A stretch of DNA of 64,000 nucleotides from CATQHS01 sp965203375 (GTDB lineage Bacteria > Actinomycetota > Acidimicrobiia > Acidimicrobiales > Aldehydirespiratoraceae). A program made the translations under genes and the position numbers. Shown piece after piece: positions 59,856 to 64,000 of this stretch (position 1 is its first letter; each line of letters starts with the position of its first letter). The notes beneath the pieces were generated by a model. That model saw only the letters and a program-made list of their open reading frames with translations, did no database searches and was not told the origin of the DNA. The stretch is taken from contig OZ241886.1 of assembly GCA_965203375.1 (NCBI GenBank), positions 62,001 through 126,000 of the forward strand, written 5' to 3'.

Positions 59856-60983
59856 TCGGGCGTATGCCAAACAGGAGCAGGAGCCGGCTTCGGAGGAGGT
59901 CGTCGAGGCGGCGCCGGGCGTGCTGCGGCTCCAGTTGCCCATCGACATGCCAGGCCTGGGCCACGTCAACTGCTACGCCATCGAGGACGGCGACGGGGCC
60001 GTCCTGATCGACCCCGGGCTGCCCGGCGAGGTGTCGTGGTCGGCCCTGAACCGGCGGCTGGACAAAGCCGGCATCCCCCTGCGGAGGGTTCACACCGCGG
60101 TCATCACCCACTCCCATCCCGACCATTTCGGCGGGAGCCATCAGTTGCGGGAGGAGACCGGCGCCGAGCTGGTCACCCACGAGTCGTTCACCGCCGCGGC
60201 GGGCGGGTTCCGCAACGCCGACGAGGTCGACTTGGACCTGCTGGAACTCGGCCCCGACGAGCTGGTGGAGCTGTGGAAGCAGAGGGTGGCCGAGATGGCG
60301 CCCACCCCGTGGGGGACGAGGCGCCAGCCCCCGCCCGACGAGGCCATCCGCCGCTGGATCGAGATGGGCGGAGAGGGCGCCCCGCCCCGGCTGCGGTTCC
60401 CCGAGCCCACCGTACGGGTGGCCGACGGACAGGCCCTCGCCCTGGGGGGCCGGGAGTGGTTCTGCGTCCACACGCCGGGCCACACCGAAGACCACCTGTG
60501 CCTGTGGGACCCCGAGGGCGGGGTGCTGGTGTCGGGCGACCACGTCCTGCCCACCATCACCCCCCACATCGCCGGGTCGGCCGGGCCGGGCGACCCGCTG
60601 GCCAGGTTCTTCGCCTCCCTGGACCGGGTCGGCGCCTTCGATCCGGTGACGGTGTGCCTGCCCGCCCACGGCCGCCCGATCACCGACTTGGCGGGCCGGA
60701 CCGCGGCCATCCGCCGCCACCACGTCGAGCGGCTGGACGTGCTGCGGGCCGCGGCCGGCGAGTTGGTCGACGCCCCGGTGGAGGCCTACATGAAGGCGCT
60801 GTTCCGCGAGCGGGCCTGGGGGCAGATGGCGGCCAGCGAGACTTCGCCCACCTCGAGCACCTCCGCCTCACCGGCGAGGCCGCCGCCCGGCGCGACGACA
60901 AGGGCCTGCTCCGCTACCGACTCGACGGTTTAGCCAGCAGCATCGGCGCCAGTGACGGCGGGGGCATCGACAGCGGGAACTGA
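59842..60983 (+). pseudogene. MBL-fold metallo-hydrolase with a C-terminal frameshift
   Basis: Up to about residue 331 it is a normal metallo-beta-lactamase-fold hydrolase: NCYAIEDGDGAVLIDPGLPG, VITHSHPDHFGG (HxHxDH), HTPGHTEDHLCLW, LVSGDHVLPTITPHI and CLPAHGRPI. After about 60838 the frame gives a Ser/Thr/Pro string to a stop at 60933. The -1 frame gives FAHLEHLRLTGEAAARRDDK and LLRYRLDG to 60983, the usual end of the family. A single missing base is the simplest cause, real or from sequencing; loss of the last helix might still leave activity. The start lies in the junction repeat. Confidence 0.75.
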
Positions 60984-61014
60984 GGACCGTGGCCGGGCGG
61001 CCGGCCCGCCGGGC

Positions 61015-61782
61015 TCAACGACTTGAGGACTGGACGGCGATGGGGCGGACCCGGGCGATAGTGGCCGTTTCGCCGCCGGCGGCGAGCCACATGTCGATCC
61101 CGCCGCCGGCCCGGACGACCCGCACCTCGGCGGCCGGTTCGGGGCCGAGGGGATCGCGGTGCTCCAACTCGGCCCGCAGCGGCGCCGGGACCGGGCCGAG
61201 GCGGGCCAGGGCCTCCTCCACCGGGGCCCAGTGAGCGGCGTTGTTGACATGCCCGAACGTGTCGAGGTCGGCCACCCGGACCGGCCACGGGAAGGCGACA
61301 ACGGCGGCTGGCGCCTCGGTGGGCAGCAGGCCCCGGGGCGAGATCCGGCGACCGGCGGCGGCCTCCCCCCAGATTTCGTAGAACTCCTCGGGCAGCCGCC
61401 GGGGCGTCCCGGCGTCGGCGTCCACGTGGACCCACACCGACGCGGCGTCGATGGCCCCGCCGGAGGCGCCCCGGATCTCGGTGCGGCGCTCGGCCCAGCG
61501 ACCCCCGTGCCCGCTACACCAAGTGCATAAGTCGAGCTGCTCGGCGAACCGGGGCGCTCGGCCCACTTCAATCAGGGTGCGGCGCACCACCCAGCCCCCC
61601 GGATCGGGATAGCCAGCGTCTACGGAGTCGTCTCGGGCCACGTCCTGCAGGTATCGAGCGACGGCGTCGAGCCGCAGGCGGCCCTGGACCGACACGTCGC
61701 CCAGCCGAACCCGCCGCCAGGCCGAGAACAGCCGGCCCGAGCCGGGACGCGGCAACAGCACGGCGGCGCCGGGTTCGGACAT
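61015..61782 (-). CDS. Acyl-ACP thioesterase-like protein (double hotdog)
   Basis: A 255-residue protein. The first hotdog has VRLGDVSVQGRLRLDAVARY and QDVARDDS; the second has VRVADLDTFGHVNNAAHWAP, the HVNN motif with catalytic Asn/His positions of acyl-ACP thioesterases. It would release fatty acids from ACP or CoA. Its -10 TAGTGT (61791-61796) is 8 nt from the ATG and overlaps the divergent box of the next gene. Confidence 0.8.
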   Translation of the reverse strand: MSEPGAAVLLPRPGSGRLFSAWRRVRLGDVSVQGRLRLDAVARYLQDVARDDSVDAGYPDPGGWVVRRTLIEVGRAPRFAEQLDLCTWCSGHGGRWAERRTEIRGASGGAIDAASVWVHVDADAGTPRRLPEEFYEIWGEAAAGRRISPRGLLPTEAPAAVVAFPWPVRVADLDTFGHVNNAAHWAPVEEALARLGPVPAPLRAELEHRDPLGPEPAAEVRVVRAGGGIDMWLAAGGETATIARVRPIAVQSSSR

Positions 61783-61790
61783 GGCCCGTC

Positions 61791-61800
61791 ACACTAGAGT
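61791..61800. promoter_or_regulatory. Two overlapping divergent -10 boxes
   Basis: ACACTAGAGT holds TAGTGT for the minus-strand thioesterase gene and TAGAGT for the plus-strand TlpA gene. The two share the central TA, so both genes probably cannot be transcribed at once. Confidence 0.6.
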
Positions 61801-61806
61801 CACCCG

Positions 61807-62592
61807 ATGATGACGCCCGGGGCCAGCCAGCCGGCTGGTCCGCTGGCTAGGCCTAGGACCCTGATTAGGACTGAGCCCCCGGCTGGGGCCAGGCTGCCGG
61901 CTGCGCCATGCATTCGTCGTCAGCCACGTTGCTGTGCATCCACTGGGCCCTGGGCTGAGACTGGGCCGCCAAGGCCGTCTGCGGTCGGATTCGCGGCCGG
62001 TTGGATGGCCTTGATCCTCGTTTTGGTCCCCGCAACCGTCGGCTGCGGCGGCAGCGACGAAGAGGTGCCCAAGATCGTGTTGAGTCAAGATGCTGGGGTC
62101 GTGCTGGAGGAGGCCGCCGTGGCCGGCAGCCCCGACCCAGCGGCCCCGGCCGCCGCCTCGCCCGGCGCCGAGGCGGGCGAGGCCGGCCGCGACATCACCG
62201 GCCTGGCCTACGAGCTGTTCGAGGGCGGGACCCGCACCCTGGGCCACTACCGGGGCCGACCGCTGGTAGTCAACTTCTTCGCGGCCTGGTGCCCGCCGTG
62301 CGTGGCCGAGATGCCCGAGTTCCAGGCCGTCTACGAAGAGTTGGGCGGGGAGGTGGCCTTCCTCGGGCTGTCCCAGGACCGCGCCGCCGAGGAGGCCCTC
62401 GACCTGGTGGCCCGGACCGGCGTCAGCTACGACATAGGCTGGGACCCTGACTTGGAGACGTTCTCCGAGGTCGGGGGGATGGCAATGCCGACGACCGCGT
62501 TCGTCACCGCCGAGGGCAAGCTGGCCGAGGTGTATTCCGGCGTGCTCAACGAGCAGGCCCTGCTCGACCGCATCGACCAGATCAGGAGCTGA
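61807..62592 (+). CDS. TlpA-like thioredoxin lipoprotein
   Basis: A 261-residue protein. A hydrophobic stretch MALILVLVPATVGC (about 67-80) with lipobox-type ATVGC suggests anchoring outside the membrane. The thioredoxin fold is at about 130-260, with VNFFAAWCPPCVAEMPEFQA (CxxC) and the cis-Pro in AMPTTAF. TAGAGT lies 6 nt before the ATG at 61807, but that leaves 66 odd residues before the signal, so a later start (ATG 62005) is possible. It should reduce or oxidise thiols outside with CcdA as electron donor next door. Confidence 0.8.
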   Translation: MMTPGASQPAGPLARPRTLIRTEPPAGARLPAAPCIRRQPRCCASTGPWAETGPPRPSAVGFAAGWMALILVLVPATVGCGGSDEEVPKIVLSQDAGVVLEEAAVAGSPDPAAPAAASPGAEAGEAGRDITGLAYELFEGGTRTLGHYRGRPLVVNFFAAWCPPCVAEMPEFQAVYEELGGEVAFLGLSQDRAAEEALDLVARTGVSYDIGWDPDLETFSEVGGMAMPTTAFVTAEGKLAEVYSGVLNEQALLDRIDQIRS

Positions 62593-62687
62593 GCAAATGA
62601 AGCCCGCGCCAGCCCGCCCGCACCGGATCAGGAGCTGAGCAAATGAAGCCCGCGCCAGCCCGCCCGCACCGGATCAGGAGCTGAGCG
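62581..62687. repeat. 46-bp perfect tandem repeat with micro-ORFs at the tlpA/ccdA junction
   Basis: 62581-62626 and 62627-62672 are identical and a 15-bp third part runs to 62687. Each holds the tlpA-type stop (AGGAGCTGA), then AAATG starting a 13-codon ORF (MKPAPARPHRIRS) that ends in the next copy's TGA. Confidence 0.93.
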
Positions 62688-63845
62688 GTGGAGCTGGCGC
62701 TGGGGTGGCCGTACTCGCTGGGGGTGGTGGCCGCCTTCAACCCGTGCGGGTTCGCCATGCTGCCGGCCTGGCTGTCCTATTTCATCGGGGCGGGCGGGCC
62801 AGACCGAGACTCCAACCTGCTGAAGGCGGCGCTGCGGGGCCTGGTGGTGGGGCTCACCCTCACCGCCGGGTTCATCGCCGTGTTCGGCGGGTTCGGCCTG
62901 CTGTTCGAGACCATCCTCAGCCGCGCCGCCGTGCTCGACCGGATCGGCTGGGTGACGATGGCCGTCGGGGTCGGGATGGTGGGGCTCGGGGTGTGGATGG
63001 CCTCGGGCCGGGAGTTCAACCTGCGGCTGCCCAAGATGGCCAAAGGGACCGGCAGCCGCGGCCTGGGGTCGGTCTTCATGTTCGGGGTGAGCTACGCGGT
63101 GGTCTCGCTGTCATGCACCATCGGGCTGTTCATCGCCAGCGTCGGCACCACCTTCACCAACCGGGACTACGCCACCGGGGTGGCCAACTTCGTGGCCTAC
63201 GCCGCGGGCATGGGCTCGGTGATCATCTTCTTGACCCTCAGCCTGGCCATGGCCCGCACCAACGTCGCGGCCCGGATGCGCAAGCTGCTGCCTCACATCA
63301 CCCGGATCTCCGGGGTGATGCTGGTGGCGGCCGGCATCTACTTGGTCAACTACGGGTGGTGGGAGCTGCGGATTCTGGACGATCCGACCGCCACCAACGC
63401 CGCGGTCCAGTTCTTCGAGACGCTCCAAGCCGATGTGAGCAACTGGATCGCCGACACCACCCCGGCCCGGCTGGGCGTCATAAGCCTGTTCGGGATCACC
63501 GGGGCGCTGCTGCTGGCCTGGCGCCAGACTGGGCCCGACGCCCTGCCGCGCCGGGCGGTGACCGCCGCCTACGTTCTGGCCTACCTGGTGGTGGAGGTCG
63601 GCTTCAACCGGAGCGACTTCATCGTCGGTCCGGTGGTGCGGTTCGCGGCGAGTTGGCCCGATCGGGTGGGCAACTGGTTCACCGACCCGGTCCGGTTCGG
63701 AGTGGCGCTCGAGATCCTCTTCGTCGCCGGGGCGGCCTGGCTGTACTGGCGACGGCTGCGCCGCGCCTTCAGACCGCGGGGGGACGAGCCGGCCTCTGAC
63801 CGATCCGCCCTGAGCGACTCGGGCCGGGCCAGCAGCCGCAACTAG
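62688..63845 (+). CDS. ccdA: CcdA-like thiol-electron membrane transporter
   Basis: A 385-residue membrane protein with about eight helices. FNPCGFAMLPAWLSY carries the first reactive Cys with the NPCG motif, and VVSLSCTIGLF the second. It moves electrons from cytosolic thioredoxin to the TlpA-like protein. The C-terminal part (after about 255) has two or three extra helices (ISLFGITGALLLAW and others) not usual in short CcdA; the Ser/Arg tail is soluble. The GTG start follows GGAGCTGAGCG. Confidence 0.85.
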   Translation: MELALGWPYSLGVVAAFNPCGFAMLPAWLSYFIGAGGPDRDSNLLKAALRGLVVGLTLTAGFIAVFGGFGLLFETILSRAAVLDRIGWVTMAVGVGMVGLGVWMASGREFNLRLPKMAKGTGSRGLGSVFMFGVSYAVVSLSCTIGLFIASVGTTFTNRDYATGVANFVAYAAGMGSVIIFLTLSLAMARTNVAARMRKLLPHITRISGVMLVAAGIYLVNYGWWELRILDDPTATNAAVQFFETLQADVSNWIADTTPARLGVISLFGITGALLLAWRQTGPDALPRRAVTAAYVLAYLVVEVGFNRSDFIVGPVVRFAASWPDRVGNWFTDPVRFGVALEILFVAGAAWLYWRRLRRAFRPRGDEPASDRSALSDSGRASSRN

Positions 63846-63949
63846 CGGATCCCAGAAGCGGGCGCGGTTCAGGGGGCCGGACTCGGCCCGGTCTCGGGTG
63901 CCGAAGCTGGCCGCAACTAGCGGATCCCAGAGCGGGCGGTTCAGGGGGC
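63835..63949. repeat. Duplicated ccdA/pdxH convergent junction
   Basis: CCGCAACTAGCGGATCCCAGA at 63836 and again at 63911, each followed by GCGGTTCAGGGGGC. One copy carries the ccdA stop, the other the pdxH stop. Confidence 0.88.
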
Positions 63950-64000
63950 TAGGCGCTCGATCTCCCAGTTGTCGCCGGTTGAGCGGTACCGGAGCCGGTC
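63941..64000 (-). CDS. pdxH: Pyridoxamine 5'-phosphate oxidase, C-terminal end only
   Basis: The last 19 codons, read from the right edge, give RLRYRSTGDNWEIERLAP and a TGA at 63941-63943. The ending W-IERLAP is the conserved finish of PdxH, which makes pyridoxal phosphate using FMN. The rest lies outside. Confidence 0.7.
   Translation of the reverse strand, partial: DRLRYRSTGDNWEIERLAP

Overview
The window is about 70% G+C and looks like an Actinomycetota chromosome. The evidence is CrgA, a DUF222/HNH protein, an IS481 remnant, and many GTG starts preceded by a TANNNT -10 box only 6-8 nt upstream (leaderless transcription). An Acidimicrobiia-like lineage is my guess, from gene content only. 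No rRNA or tRNA gene was seen.

Layout. 1-13 kb: end of an FtsH-like protease gene, two NYN-domain genes, housekeeping and metabolic genes (acyl-CoA ligase, yaaA, alaC, ppk2, dcd, crgA, a thiolase-like protein, DoxX, a nitroreductase-SRPBCC fusion), a 375-bp minisatellite and a family of 48-bp palindromes. 13.2-17 kb: a darT remnant beside an intact darT-darG pair, then the DUF222/HNH gene. 17-29 kb: a catabolic cluster. A creatininase-family gene diverges from a PAS/HTH regulator, which heads a tightly overlapping operon of an M20 hydrolase, E1 alpha and beta dehydrogenase subunits, an NMT1-type ABC importer, an amidohydrolase and an SDR. 29-32.7 kb: an AAA ATPase behind a perfect 20-bp palindrome, then small enzymes.

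32.8-44.9 kb is a co-oriented block of NYN protein, Fic protein, a DUF1156-type DNA methylase (start overlapping the fic stop), HerA-like ATPase, SbcD (Mre11), SbcC (Rad50) and a NurA-like nuclease. It brings together DNA-end processing, DNA modification and a Fic toxin-like protein. 45-48.9 kb: a DUF4143-type ATPase behind a tandem promoter array, a second Fic gene with palindromic operators, an MpaB-like oxygenase and MazG. An internally deleted IS481 copy (48.9-49.4 kb) then leads into an A+T-richer island (49.4-54.2 kb). The island holds a four-gene overlapping operon: MazF/PemK-like toxin, sigma-factor-like protein, anti-sigma-like zinc-finger protein and an SMC/Rad50-like ATPase. This is the best candidate for an undescribed system.

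54.2-64 kb returns to housekeeping: lysC-asd, DUF4031, a degenerate HATPase, hipB with a collapsed hipA, dut, orn, a frameshifted metallo-hydrolase, a thioesterase, a TlpA-like lipoprotein with CcdA, and the end of pdxH.

A pattern runs through the window: short tandem duplications (about 13-77 bp) lie exactly on gene boundaries and copy stop codons, start codons or both, at about a dozen junctions.
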